Shown here: piece after piece, positions 1 through 8,851 of the stretch
How positions within the stretch are numbered: the first letter of the stretch is position 1
How the letters are laid out: every line of letters starts with the position of its first letter
NCBI GenBank assembly: GCA_937892105.1
Contig: CALAUZ010000339.1
Location: 1-30,283, forward strand
Source of the DNA: an uncultured Fretibacterium sp.
GTDB lineage: Bacteria > Synergistota > Synergistia > Synergistales > Aminobacteriaceae
DNA: 30,283 bases
Reading direction: 5' to 3'
The notes under the pieces: generated by a model
What the model saw: only the letters and a program-made list of their open reading frames with translations
Databases searched by the model: none
Told to the model about the DNA's origin: nothing
Translations under genes and position numbers: made by a program

Positions 1-1038
1 ATCACGTTAACCTGCAAGGGCCGCAAAATCGGTTATCCTTCTGCACCGGAAATCGACACGGGAAAACCATTCGATTACGAGGGCGAAAAGGTTTCCGATA
101 ATCGCGGGGCATTCGGCAAAGCTCTGGCTGATGTCGGAAAGCTCAACTACAAGGTTCCTGGAAAAACTCCCATTCTCGTATTCGATTGCGACCTCCTCCC
201 TTCCGTTATGACCGGAAAATTCCGTGATGCTTGCCCCGATAACTTCATTCAGTGCGGCATTCAGGAACATTCTGTCGCAACTGCTTCAGGGACAGCCAGT
301 ATTGCGGGAGTAGTATCGTTATGGGCAGAATTTGGGGTATTCGGTATTGACGAGGTGTATAACCAGCAGAGGCTCAATGACATTAACCACGCCGGCAACA
401 AGACCGTATTAACTCATGTCGGGCTTGATGTCGGTGAAGACGGCAAAACCCATCAGTGCATCGACTACGTAGGACTAATGCGCAACATGTTCGGCTGGAA
501 GCTCGTTGTTCCTGTTGACCCCAACCAGACTGACAGGGCTACACGATGGCTGCTCAAAACTCCTGGCGATATTTGCCTCGCTGTCGGACGCAGCAAGGTT
601 GACGGCCTGAAGTACTACACGGGGGATTATGCGTTTGAGTACGGGAAAGCCGACAAGCTCAGGTCAGGGAATGACGGAAGCATATTCGCACTGGGATATA
701 CCGCGCAGATAGCTCTCAAAGCCGCCGCTATTCTTGAACATGAACATGGCCTCAATATCAGCGTATGGGCAGTGTCATCTCCTCTTTCCCCCGACATGGA
801 CGCAATCAGGGAAGCCGCAAAAACAGGCCAGCTTCTCACCATCGAGGATCACAACGTTAATACGGGAATGGCTGCTGTAATGATGCTTGAGGCTGTGCGT
901 GAGGGTATAACACTGCCGAAGGTTAAGACGCTCGGAGTTTCACATTACGGTGCTTCAGGAACATCTGACCAGGTAAGGGCGGAGATGGGGCTCAAGGCAG
1001 ATAATATAGCTCAGGAATTTATGAAAGGCAGGGTGTGA
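1..1038 (+). CDS. tkt: Transketolase, C-terminal part (5' end outside window)
   Basis: The reading frame is open from base 1 and has no start in the window, so the N-terminal thiamine-pyrophosphate domain lies upstream. What remains is the pyrimidine-binding domain and the C-terminal domain. The motif GIQEHSVA carries the conserved glutamate that activates the cofactor, and GEDGKTHQ is the family's GEDGPTHQ motif with Lys in place of Pro. Transketolase moves two-carbon units between ketose and aldose phosphates in the cytoplasm. The stop codon is two bases before the kinase ATG, and transaldolase, AraA and AraD follow, so this copy probably recycles the xylulose-5-phosphate made from arabinose. 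It could serve as the general transketolase if no other copy exists in the genome. Confidence 0.95.
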   Translation: MTLTCKGRKIGYPSAPEIDTGKPFDYEGEKVSDNRGAFGKALADVGKLNYKVPGKTPILVFDCDLLPSVMTGKFRDACPDNFIQCGIQEHSVATASGTASIAGVVSLWAEFGVFGIDEVYNQQRLNDINHAGNKTVLTHVGLDVGEDGKTHQCIDYVGLMRNMFGWKLVVPVDPNQTDRATRWLLKTPGDICLAVGRSKVDGLKYYTGDYAFEYGKADKLRSGNDGSIFALGYTAQIALKAAAILEHEHGLNISVWAVSSPLSPDMDAIREAAKTGQLLTIEDHNVNTGMAAVMMLEAVREGITLPKVKTLGVSHYGASGTSDQVRAEMGLKADNIAQEFMKGRV

Positions 1039-1040
1039 TC

Positions 1041-2636
1041 ATGGACGCGAAAAATGCGATAGTTCAGGGAAAAACCGCACTGGGTATCGAGTTCGGTTCA
1101 ACAAGGATTAAGGGTGTCCTCGTTGATTATGACGGACATGTGCTGGCATCGGGCGTTCATGACTGGGAGAACAAACTCGTTGACGGCGTTTGGACGTATG
1201 ACCTTGAGGACGCTGAAGCGGGGCTGCGTTCATGCTATTCATCGCTGAGGAAGGACGTTGAGGCAAAATACGGCGTAACACCTGAGACGTTCGGGGCAAT
1301 CGGTATCAGCGCAATGATGCACGGATACATAGCACTCGACAAAAACGGCAAACAGCTTGCACGTTTCCAGACATGGCGCAACACTAATACTACTCAGGCC
1401 GCCGATACCCTCACGGAGTTATTCGACTTCAACATACCCCTGAGATGGTCAGCAGCCCACCTTTACCAGCGCATTCTCGATGGCGAAAAGCACGTTAAAG
1501 ATGTCGCTTCAGTCTTCACTCTCGCGGCGTACATGCATTACAGGCTTACGGGGCAGAAGGTTATCGGCATAGGTGATGCCGCAGGAATGTTCCCTATTGA
1601 CTCCGAAACTCTGGATTACGATGATGATATGGTGCAGAAGTTTAACGCTCTCCTGAAGAAGTCTGGCTACAGTTTCGGACTGCGTGATGTGTTCCCCAGA
1701 GTTCTTGTTGCCGGTGATGAGGCTGGAAGGCTTACCCCTGAAGGTGCGGCAATGCTCGACGAGACCGGGACGCTGAAATCAGGGATACCGTTCTGTCCTC
1801 CAGAAGGCGACGCAGGTACAGGAATGACAGCCACAAACTCCGTAGCTCCTGGAACTGGCAATCTCTCTGCCGGAACAAGTACATTCGCAATGATAGTTGT
1901 TGACCACAAACTGAAGAAGCTGCACAGGGAGATAGACATGGTAACGACACCTTCAGGTTTCCCCTGCGCAATGTCTCACGCAAATAATGGCACAAGCGAC
2001 CTCAATGCATGGGTAAACATCTTCAGCGAGTTCTGCGGATTGATGGGTATTGAGGCGGACATGGGAGAATTATTCGGGAAGCTCTACACTCACGCTCTCT
2101 CAGGAGACAAAGATTGCGGAGGGTTGCTGTCTTACGGGTATTATTCAGGCGAGAACGTTACTTTTATCAATGAGGGAAGGCCGTTATTCGCGAGAATGCC
2201 GGGAAGCAATTTCACACTCGCAAACTTCATGCGCGTCAACCTTTATACATCACTCGGTGCTGTGAAGCTGGGAATGGATATACTCCTCAAGGACGAGGGT
2301 GTACGCCTCGACAGGATTATGGGACATGGCGGACTGTTCAAGACACCGTTAGTCATGCAGAAGGTTCTTGCTGCGGCTGTGAACTCACCTGTTACCGTAA
2401 TGTCTACTGCTTCTGAAGGCGGGGCATGGGGTATTGCGTTACTGGCGGCATACCTTGCGGACGGCAAGAGTTCGGGGAAACTTGAGGACTATCTCAATGA
2501 GCGTGTCTTCAAGGATTTGGCAGGAGAGGCAGTAAACCCTGACCCCGAAGATGTTGAAGGGTTCGAGACATTCACACGTCGTTACATTGCGGGGCTTGAT
2601 GTTGAGCGTGCGGCAATAAAGGCTATGGACTGGTGA
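1041..2636 (+). CDS. araB: FGGY-family L-ribulokinase (Bacteroides-type AraB)
   Basis: Predicted to phosphorylate L-ribulose to L-ribulose-5-phosphate in the cytoplasm. At 531 residues it is an FGGY sugar kinase. The N-terminal phosphate-binding strand reads ALGIEFGSTRIKGVL, and the likely catalytic base is Asp257 in PEGDAGTGM. From memory, the whole sequence resembles the ribulokinase of the Bacteroides thetaiotaomicron arabinose operon, which is often mis-annotated as xylulokinase, rather than E. coli AraB. The ATG at 1041 is chosen because AGGG lies seven bases upstream; an in-frame GTG at 1035 would sit on top of that site. It is flanked by transketolase and transaldolase, and araA and araD follow. 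Xylulokinase activity is the main alternative, but the araA/araD neighbours favour ribulose. Confidence 0.88.
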   Translation: MDAKNAIVQGKTALGIEFGSTRIKGVLVDYDGHVLASGVHDWENKLVDGVWTYDLEDAEAGLRSCYSSLRKDVEAKYGVTPETFGAIGISAMMHGYIALDKNGKQLARFQTWRNTNTTQAADTLTELFDFNIPLRWSAAHLYQRILDGEKHVKDVASVFTLAAYMHYRLTGQKVIGIGDAAGMFPIDSETLDYDDDMVQKFNALLKKSGYSFGLRDVFPRVLVAGDEAGRLTPEGAAMLDETGTLKSGIPFCPPEGDAGTGMTATNSVAPGTGNLSAGTSTFAMIVVDHKLKKLHREIDMVTTPSGFPCAMSHANNGTSDLNAWVNIFSEFCGLMGIEADMGELFGKLYTHALSGDKDCGGLLSYGYYSGENVTFINEGRPLFARMPGSNFTLANFMRVNLYTSLGAVKLGMDILLKDEGVRLDRIMGHGGLFKTPLVMQKVLAAAVNSPVTVMSTASEGGAWGIALLAAYLADGKSSGKLEDYLNERVFKDLAGEAVNPDPEDVEGFETFTRRYIAGLDVERAAIKAMDW

Positions 2637-2650
2637 GGAGGCACAACATA

Positions 2651-3673
2651 ATGACAGCGATACATGAAGCGTTCAAGCTGGGGCAGAGCATATGGCTGGA
2701 TTACATCAACAAGGAGTTAGTATCATCAGGCGGGCTTCAAGAATGGATAGAGCTTGGAGTTACGGGTGTAACGACTAACCCGTCAATATTCGAGAATGCC
2801 ATAGCTAAGACATCAGATTATGACAGCGAAATTCAATCACTCTCTCGTTCCGGAAAATCAACAGCAGAGATTTACGAGGCCTTGACGGTACAGGAAGTAG
2901 GAGCTGCGGCAGATATTATGCGCCAGGTTTACGACAGAACGGGCGGCAAGGACGGGTATGTGAGCCTTGAGGTCAATCCGCTTCTTGCGTCAGACCGTGA
3001 TACTACAATAAGCGAGGCGAAAAGGCTGTTCGCTATCCTTAACCGTCCCAACGTCATGATAAAGATACCTGCAACTCCTGAGGGGATTTCTGCCCTCACA
3101 GAATGCATTGCGTCAGGCATCAACGTCAACTCAACTCTGATATTCTCGCAGAGTCAGTATGTTGATGTTGCTAGGGCGTACCTTGAGGGTGTGAAACGCG
3201 GCGGAAAGGCAGCGTCTGTTGCGTCAGTATTCGTAAGCAGGGTTGATACTGCCATCGACAAGCTAGTAGCTCCTGAGTTTGCGGGGAAAATCGCGGTTGA
3301 TGGTATAAAGCTGATGTATCAGGAGTTCAAGAAGCTCTTTGACGGTGCGGAATATATACAGCGTCCGTTATGGGCAAGCACTGGCACGAAGAATAAGGCT
3401 TACTCTGACGTGAAATACGTTGAGGAGTTAATTGGCCCGAATACAGTTAATACTGTTCCTCCTGCAACTCTTGAGGCTTTCGTAAATCACGGCCATGTGG
3501 CTTTGACGCTTGAGAAAGGATTGGAGCAGGCACAGGAGGATATGAAGGGGCTTGCGGAGATTGGCGTTGACCTTAACACTGTCTGTGCAAAACTCCTTGA
3601 TGATGGCTTAACATCATTCAATGCGGCGTTCAAGTCCCTCATGTCAGCAATCGAAAACAAGGCAAAACTTTAG
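2651..3673 (+). CDS. tal: Transaldolase
   Basis: This enzyme transfers a dihydroxyacetone unit from a ketose phosphate to an aldose phosphate. With transketolase it converts pentose phosphates to fructose-6-phosphate and glyceraldehyde-3-phosphate. The 340-residue protein shows the family's N-terminal GVTGVTTNPSIF segment, a VSLEVNP strand, and VMIKIPAT with the Schiff-base lysine at residue 138. The length fits the long bacterial transaldolases rather than the 215-residue TalC/fructose-6-P aldolase type. The ATG at 2651 is preceded by GGAGG at nine-base spacing. The GTG at 2633 overlaps the end of the kinase gene and would give a six-residue extension, which is unlikely. It is the third gene of the arabinose operon. 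Confidence 0.95.
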   Translation: MTAIHEAFKLGQSIWLDYINKELVSSGGLQEWIELGVTGVTTNPSIFENAIAKTSDYDSEIQSLSRSGKSTAEIYEALTVQEVGAAADIMRQVYDRTGGKDGYVSLEVNPLLASDRDTTISEAKRLFAILNRPNVMIKIPATPEGISALTECIASGINVNSTLIFSQSQYVDVARAYLEGVKRGGKAASVASVFVSRVDTAIDKLVAPEFAGKIAVDGIKLMYQEFKKLFDGAEYIQRPLWASTGTKNKAYSDVKYVEELIGPNTVNTVPPATLEAFVNHGHVALTLEKGLEQAQEDMKGLAEIGVDLNTVCAKLLDDGLTSFNAAFKSLMSAIENKAKL

Positions 3674-3690
3674 CGTGAAGGAGACAGATG

Positions 3691-5166
3691 ATGAGTATAA
3701 AGGATTTTGAGTTCTGGTTTGTCGTAGGAAGCCAGTACCTTTACGGCAATGAAGTGCTGGAAACTGTCGCAAAGCGCGCACAGGAAATGACCGATGTCCT
3801 CAACGCATCAGGGAAACTTCCCTGCAAGGTCGTCTACAAGGTAACGGCAAAAACGAACCAGGAAATAACTGACACAGTACGCGAAGCCAACTACAGCCCC
3901 CAATGCGCGGGAATAATAACATGGTGCCACACGTTCAGTCCGTCGAAAATGTGGATCAATGGCCTCGCAAACCTCCAGAAAGCATGGTGTCATTTCGCAA
4001 CACAGTACAATCGTGAAATACCAAATGACGAAATCGACATGGACTTCATGAACCTCAACCAGGCAGCTCACGGCGACAGAGAACACGGCTTCATCGGCGC
4101 ACGTCTAAGAGCTCCACGCAAGGTCATAGCAGGTTACTGGCAGGACGAGGACGTTCAGGAAAGACTCGGAAAATGGATGCGTTCTGCGGCAGGTGCAATG
4201 TTCTCACGCGGTTTGAAGGTCATGCGTTTCGGCGACAACATGCGTGAAGTTGCCGTAACTGAGGGCGATAAGGTTGAAGTTCAGGCTAAACTCGGCTGGC
4301 AGGTTAATACTTGGCCGGTTGGTGAACTTGCTGATGTTATGAATGCTGTCAGTGAGCCAGAAATTGACGCTCTCATGAAGGAGTATGAGGCTCTCTATGA
4401 CATGGCCGCTGACAACATCGAAGCAGTACGTTATCAGGCTCGTGAGGAAATAGCCATCAAGAAAATGCTCGATCGTGAAGGTTGCCGGGCATTCTCCAAC
4501 ACGTTCCAGGATCTTTACGGCATGAGGCAGTTACCGGGAATTGCTACACAACACCTTCTTGCTTCGGGTTATGGTTACGGAGCGGAAGGAGACTGGAAAG
4601 TTGCCGCAATGACTGCAATCGTTAAGTTCATGACGGAAGGACAGACAGGCGGCAGCGCATTCATGGAGGATTATACTTACCATCTTGTTCCAGGAAGCGA
4701 GTACAGTCTCGGTGCTCACATGCTGGAAGTATGCCCCTCTGTCGCGGCAGAAAAACCGCGTATTGAGGTTCACCATCTCGGTATCGGCGGGAAGGAAGAC
4801 CCTGCCCGTCTCGTGTTTGAAGGCCATGAAGGGAAAGCCGTCGTCGTAAGCCTCGTTGACATGGGAGGAAGGCTCAGGCTGATATGTCAGGATATCGAGT
4901 GCGTCAAACCCATAATGCCAATGCCAAACTTGCCCGTTGCCCGCGTAATGTGGCGTGCAATGCCTGACCTCAAAACAGGCCTGGAATGCTGGATACTCGC
5001 AGGAGGAGCGCACCATACTGTCCTGAGTTATGATATTGACGCTGAACAGATGAAGGATTGGGCAAGGATTATGGATATTGAGTTCGTCCATATCAGCAAA
5101 GATACAACTCCCGAAAGCCTCGAACGTGATTTGTTCCTGTCTGATATTGCGTGGAAGCTGAAGTAA
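3691..5166 (+). CDS. araA: L-arabinose isomerase
   Basis: Interconverts L-arabinose and L-ribulose with a divalent metal, normally Mn, in the cytoplasm. The protein is about 491 residues (E. coli 500) and starts with the family segment FEFWFVVGSQYLYG. The four metal ligands are visible: Glu299 (GAEGDWK), Glu326 (FMEDYTYH), His343 (GAHMLEVCP) and His442 (GGAHHTVL). Their spacing of 27 and 17 residues between the first three matches E. coli Glu306, Glu333 and His350. Two ATG codons are adjacent; the second, at 3691, has the better spacing (7 bases) from GAAGGAG, and the first is at 3688. The operon position between transaldolase and araD confirms the pathway. Confidence 0.98.
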   Translation: MSIKDFEFWFVVGSQYLYGNEVLETVAKRAQEMTDVLNASGKLPCKVVYKVTAKTNQEITDTVREANYSPQCAGIITWCHTFSPSKMWINGLANLQKAWCHFATQYNREIPNDEIDMDFMNLNQAAHGDREHGFIGARLRAPRKVIAGYWQDEDVQERLGKWMRSAAGAMFSRGLKVMRFGDNMREVAVTEGDKVEVQAKLGWQVNTWPVGELADVMNAVSEPEIDALMKEYEALYDMAADNIEAVRYQAREEIAIKKMLDREGCRAFSNTFQDLYGMRQLPGIATQHLLASGYGYGAEGDWKVAAMTAIVKFMTEGQTGGSAFMEDYTYHLVPGSEYSLGAHMLEVCPSVAAEKPRIEVHHLGIGGKEDPARLVFEGHEGKAVVVSLVDMGGRLRLICQDIECVKPIMPMPNLPVARVMWRAMPDLKTGLECWILAGGAHHTVLSYDIDAEQMKDWARIMDIEFVHISKDTTPESLERDLFLSDIAWKLK

Positions 5167-5170
5167 CATC

Positions 5171-5869
5171 ATGATGCTGGAGAAATTACGCGAGGAAGTT
5201 TACGCCGCAAACATGGAGCTTCCAAAACGCGGCCTTGTTGTTTATACGTGGGGTAACGTTTCAGGCATTGACCGCGAGAAAGGGTTAATCGCCATCAAGC
5301 CTTCAGGTGTGGAATATGACGATTTAACGCCTGACAATCTCGTTATTGTCGATATGAACTGCAACATCATCGAGGGCAATATGAACCCTTCATCTGACAC
5401 CAAAACTCATGCGGAACTGTACAGGTCGTTCCCTGAACTGGGCGGAATAGTACACACGCACAGCCCTCACGCTGTAGGCTGGGCGCAGGCTGGAAGGGAT
5501 ATACCATGTTACGGCACTACCCATGCTGACTACTTCTACGGTGCTGTACCATGCACGAGAAACCTTACGGCTCATGAAGTAGATGAAGATTACGAGCTTA
5601 ACACGGGGAAGGTTATTGCAGAGACGTTCAGGGAGCGTGGACTTAATCCCATTGCAGTTCCCGGAGTTATATGCCGCTGTCATGGCCCTTTCACGTGGGG
5701 CAAGAATGCCGCAGAAGCCGTGTATCATGCTGTCGTCCTTGAGGAAGTTGCGAAGATGGCTATGTATACGGTGAACGTTGACGCACAATCACAGGAAGCT
5801 CCGCGATACGTGTTGGACAAGCATTATCTTCGAAAACACGGGCCGGACGCATATTACGGACAGAAGTAA
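5171..5869 (+). CDS. araD: L-ribulose-5-phosphate 4-epimerase
   Basis: Converts L-ribulose-5-phosphate to D-xylulose-5-phosphate, the last arabinose-specific step. The 232-residue protein is a zinc-dependent class II aldolase-fold epimerase. Its residues keep the E. coli numbering: Asp76 (NPSSD), zinc ligands His95 and His97 (HTHSPHA), Asp120 (GTTHADYFYG) and His171 (CHGPFTWG). These residues and the arabinose context separate it from L-fuculose-phosphate aldolase. It starts four bases after araA, with a second ATG immediately downstream and only a weak ribosome site, which suggests translational coupling to araA. It is the last gene of the operon and is followed at once by a terminator. Confidence 0.97.
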   Translation: MMLEKLREEVYAANMELPKRGLVVYTWGNVSGIDREKGLIAIKPSGVEYDDLTPDNLVIVDMNCNIIEGNMNPSSDTKTHAELYRSFPELGGIVHTHSPHAVGWAQAGRDIPCYGTTHADYFYGAVPCTRNLTAHEVDEDYELNTGKVIAETFRERGLNPIAVPGVICRCHGPFTWGKNAAEAVYHAVVLEEVAKMAMYTVNVDAQSQEAPRYVLDKHYLRKHGPDAYYGQK

Positions 5870-5875
5870 AATTTA

Positions 5876-5908
5876 TCCCCCTGCTTTTCACGGCGGGGGG
5901 AGTTTTTT
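5876..5908 (+). terminator. Rho-independent terminator of the arabinose operon
   Basis: A nine-base-pair GC-rich stem (5876-5884 with 5893-5901, one G-T pair) has an eight-base loop and is followed by G and six T. It begins seven bases after the araD stop. On the other strand the stem is followed by an A/T-rich run, so it may also end the convergent dctM transcript. Confidence 0.9.
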
Positions 5909-5923
5909 GCATTTGCAGCTGTA

Positions 5924-7213
5924 CTAGAACAGTGAAGGGAATACTGTCTTAGGTATAGCAAGCCAGAAATCAGGGAAGAGTATCAACAGGAGAAGCACTG
6001 CCAGCGATGAAAGGAAGTACGGCAGAGTTCCCTTGAAGCCTTCCTCGATTGTCGTACCGCTTATTGATGACGCAAGCAGAAGGCACAAACCGTAAGGAGG
6101 CGTTACCAGTCCGAGAGCCAGCGTTACGATGATGATCAGGCCGAGAATTATCGGGCTTATTCCCAATGCGATAGCTGACGGAAGTATTATCGGCACGAAC
6201 AATATCATTGCCGGAACAGCGTCCATGAATGTACCGACAAACAGGAAGAATACCACCGTAACAACAAGAAATATCAGTTTTCCGCCGGGAAGGGACAGGA
6301 ATAATCTTTGCGCCGCAACATTAAGCTGGTAATAGCTCAGAAGTTCTCCCAATGCATTAGCCGTAGCAAGTGCGAATAATGACAGCGAGGCCATCTTCAT
6401 TGTGTCGATGAGTATGTGTGGAAGCCTGCTTATCTTGATTGAGCCGTAGAAGAATATTCCGACAAGAAGGGCATATATACACGCAAAGGCCGCTGACTCT
6501 GTGGGGGTGAAAAGTCCCGATACTATGCCGCCAATGAGGATTATCGGGGTCATCAGGGCAGGCATTGAGATTAATGTGTGCTTTATGGCAGTCTTGAGGG
6601 GTACTCTCTCACTCTGCGGGAAGTTCTTGGAGTTCGCGTACATCTTTACCACCATCATCTGCGCAATTCCCAGCAATATTCCGGGCACTATTCCAGACAT
6701 GAACAATGCACCTGTTGAACAGCTCGCAATCCCTGAGTACACAACCATCGTTATGCTTGGCGGAATGATTGACCCCAGTGTTGATGAAGCCGCCGTAACT
6801 CCAACCGAAGTTCCCTTGTCGTAACCCTGCTTCTCCATCGCCGGAATAAATATCTTCCCAACCCCTGAAGTATCCGCCTGTGATGAACCTGATATTCCCG
6901 CGAAAACCATCGACACAAGAACGTTAGCATACGCAAGGCCGCCTTTCTTGTGCCCAACCAGGTCGCATATACACTCTATCAGTTTTTCTGTTATTCCGCC
7001 CTCGTTCATGAGGTTGGCCGCAAGTATGAACAATGGAACGGCAAGCAGTGTAAAGCTGTTGAGACCGTTGAACATCTTGGTGAACACTACGGTGTTGGGA
7101 ATTGCAGGAAGACAGGCTATACCCGTGAGAGAGATTATACCCAATGCAAACGCTATGGGAACTCCTATTGCTATAAACCCTACGAACATTATGACAAGTA
7201 CTGTTCCAAGCAT
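5924..7213 (-). CDS. dctM: TRAP transporter large permease (DctM)
   Basis: This is the 12-helix membrane subunit that carries solute with sodium ions through a tripartite ATP-independent periplasmic transporter. The 429-residue sequence is almost entirely hydrophobic helices. It shows family motifs such as AVPLFILAANLM near residue 58, FAGISGSSQAD with conserved small residues near residue 105, SSTLGSIIPPSI near residue 143, and a C-terminal LGLVTPPYGLCL. The start ATG overlaps the dctQ TAA stop by one base, with AAAGGAGG inside the end of dctQ, so the two are translationally coupled. The substrate cannot be read from this subunit; see the binding protein at 7768-8775. Confidence 0.96.
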   Translation of the reverse strand: MLGTVLVIMFVGFIAIGVPIAFALGIISLTGIACLPAIPNTVVFTKMFNGLNSFTLLAVPLFILAANLMNEGGITEKLIECICDLVGHKKGGLAYANVLVSMVFAGISGSSQADTSGVGKIFIPAMEKQGYDKGTSVGVTAASSTLGSIIPPSITMVVYSGIASCSTGALFMSGIVPGILLGIAQMMVVKMYANSKNFPQSERVPLKTAIKHTLISMPALMTPIILIGGIVSGLFTPTESAAFACIYALLVGIFFYGSIKISRLPHILIDTMKMASLSLFALATANALGELLSYYQLNVAAQRLFLSLPGGKLIFLVVTVVFFLFVGTFMDAVPAMILFVPIILPSAIALGISPIILGLIIIVTLALGLVTPPYGLCLLLASSISGTTIEEGFKGTLPYFLSSLAVLLLLILFPDFWLAIPKTVFPSLF

Positions 7214-7698
7214 TATTTCGTTCCTCCTTTGATGAGTTTCCCGAGCTGCTCAGATATTCCGTAGAGCAGGTAAATGGCTGAGGTAGCTCCGCATATAGGA
7301 ATGCATAGCCATGTAGGGCCGCGCTTCATTGAGGGAATGTTTATCCAGCGGAAATTCCAGAACTGTTTGGCCGCCGTGTAACCGTATATCACCATAAAGA
7401 CGCAGAAGACAAGCACGATAATGTTGATTACGATTTGGAGGAGTATCTTCTTGCGTTCGTCCTTCATGGAGTCCATGAGGCTGGTGAAGGCAAAATGCGC
7501 GTTTGAGTGAACCATTGCCCCTGCTCCCATAAACACTGCCCATATGAACGAGTACATGCTTACGTCCTCAGTCCACATTGCGGCTATACCCATGTAACGG
7601 CATATTATCTGGTAAATTACCGTAACCAGGAAAATCAGCAGGAACAATCCCCCGATGGCTATCTGCAGCTTCTGCATTGCGTCAATAATTTTCTTCAT
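7213..7698 (-). CDS. dctQ: TRAP transporter small permease (DctQ)
   Basis: This is the four-helix small membrane subunit that partners DctM. At 161 residues it shows four hydrophobic segments and the DctQ-family hallmark around YQIICRYMGIAAMWTEDVSMYSF. In that stretch the R-Y pair and the W-x-E-D/E motif near the end of the first helical hairpin are typical. The ATG at 7698 is chosen for its upstream GGAAGG; a longer frame back to 7755 would run through the dctP-dctQ spacer hairpin. It lies between dctP and dctM in the standard order and overlaps dctM by one base. Confidence 0.94.
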   Translation of the reverse strand: MKKIIDAMQKLQIAIGGLFLLIFLVTVIYQIICRYMGIAAMWTEDVSMYSFIWAVFMGAGAMVHSNAHFAFTSLMDSMKDERKKILLQIVINIIVLVFCVFMVIYGYTAAKQFWNFRWINIPSMKRGPTWLCIPICGATSAIYLLYGISEQLGKLIKGGTK

Positions 7699-7717
7699 GA
7701 GTTCATCACCTTCCAGA

Positions 7718-7751
7718 CAAAGAAAGAGGCGGTCAATATTCTGAAACCGCC
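7718..7751 (-). terminator. Attenuator-like hairpin between dctP and dctQ
   Basis: On the minus strand GGCGGT (7751-7746 region) pairs with ACCGCC (7733-7728 region) across a 12-base loop and is followed by a broken pyrimidine run, TCTTTCTTTG. The tract is not a perfect T run, so this is more likely a partial terminator or an mRNA-stabilising 3' hairpin that keeps dctP in excess over the membrane subunits. Confidence 0.5.
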
Positions 7752-7767
7752 CCATAATGTTTATGCC

Positions 7768-8775
7768 TTACTCTGCCGCACGTATCATGTTGAGCTGTTC
7801 GGTCATGCCATTCTGTTCCGCAAAGCTGTCCTGTATTGGTTTTGCGATTTCACGGAACGCCGCTATATCTATGTCCGCAAACTCCGTAATCACGGCTCCA
7901 TCATTGATGGCCTTCTGCTTCGATTCTCCGAACATCTTGTAGGTTATTGCACGCTCTTCCGCTGTACTGGCTTCTGCAGCCTGGTTTATCCATGCTTTCT
8001 GCTCATCGGTCAGACGGTCATACTTGTCCCCGTTCATGAGGAACAGCCTTGTCGTGAAGTCATGATGTGTCTCGGAGATATTTTTACCGTTCGGGGTCTT
8101 GTGATGTTCCTTCAGGGTTATGTTGGTGTAGTCGTTCTCTGCCCCGTCAACAACTCCCTGCTGTAATGCCTGGTAAAGTTCACCCCATGCAACTGTCGTA
8201 GGGATTGCACCGCAATTCTTGAAGAAGTCCTGCTGAACCCGCGATGACTGTGTACGTATGCTGATGCCCTTGAGGTCGGCAGGGGATTTAACGGGTTTCT
8301 TTGCGTAGACATCACGGACTGATGATGACCAGTAACCCATAATGCGGAACTGGTTATACGTCTTGTCGAGGACGATTTTACGCATTGCAGCACCGAACTC
8401 CCCGTCAACGCACTTCTCCCAGTGAGCGAAGCTGTCAAACAGGTATTCCAGCGAGAATATGTCGATTTCGGGAACGCCGATTGCTGTCATGAAGCCCGGT
8501 GATGATACTACGAGGTCTGCCGCACCCATTGTGAGCTTCTCGACAAGTTCGGATTCGTTCTCACCGAGTGTTCCCTTGTGTACTGTTACCTGAATTTTCC
8601 CGCCTGATACTTCTTCTGCGACTTCCTTGAACTTGTCCAGACCATAGCTGTAAGGGTTAGTCAGGTCTGTGGCATTGGACGCGATAATCAGTGTCAGTTC
8701 TGGGGCTGCCAGTGTTGCTGGGACGAATGAAGCGAGTATGAGCGCAAGTGTTACAGCAAAAACAATTTTCTTCAT
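7768..8775 (-). CDS. dctP: TRAP transporter solute-binding protein (DctP family)
   Basis: This is the periplasmic receptor of the TRAP transporter. The 335-residue protein has a Sec signal peptide (MKKIVFAVTLALILASF, cleavage likely near residue 23 after TLA). Family motifs follow: an N-terminal TNPYSYGLDKFKEVAEEVSGG-like region, MGAADLVVSSPG near residue 83, LKGISIRTQSS with Arg174, and ELYQALQQGVVDGAEN. In this family the Arg of the KIR/SIR motif usually forms a salt bridge to a substrate carboxylate, so a sugar acid or other organic acid is more likely than a neutral pentose. The ATG at 8775 follows GAGAGGAAG. It lies 76 bases downstream of galM in the same orientation, which hints at a sugar-derived substrate. 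Confidence 0.93.
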   Translation of the reverse strand: MKKIVFAVTLALILASFVPATLAAPELTLIIASNATDLTNPYSYGLDKFKEVAEEVSGGKIQVTVHKGTLGENESELVEKLTMGAADLVVSSPGFMTAIGVPEIDIFSLEYLFDSFAHWEKCVDGEFGAAMRKIVLDKTYNQFRIMGYWSSSVRDVYAKKPVKSPADLKGISIRTQSSRVQQDFFKNCGAIPTTVAWGELYQALQQGVVDGAENDYTNITLKEHHKTPNGKNISETHHDFTTRLFLMNGDKYDRLTDEQKAWINQAAEASTAEERAITYKMFGESKQKAINDGAVITEFADIDIAAFREIAKPIQDSFAEQNGMTEQLNMIRAAE

Positions 8776-8851
8776 TGCTATACTTCCTCTCTGAATTTTG
8801 TATTTATGGATACGTGGAATTTTACGGTATTGCCGGTTAAAACACAACAAA

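Noticed and set aside
1108..2467. Several small antisense frames within the kinase gene
   Set aside because: All overlap the conserved FGGY kinase and show no independent start signals or domains.
4531..5172. A 213-codon open frame on the minus strand antisense to araA
   Set aside because: It lies wholly inside a strongly conserved araA with all its metal ligands. The translated product shows no family features, and it has no good ribosome site. It is a codon-bias shadow.
7507..8166. A 219-codon open frame on the plus strand across dctQ and dctP
   Set aside because: It spans parts of two well-supported genes and the spacer hairpin on the other strand, and its product has no recognisable features.
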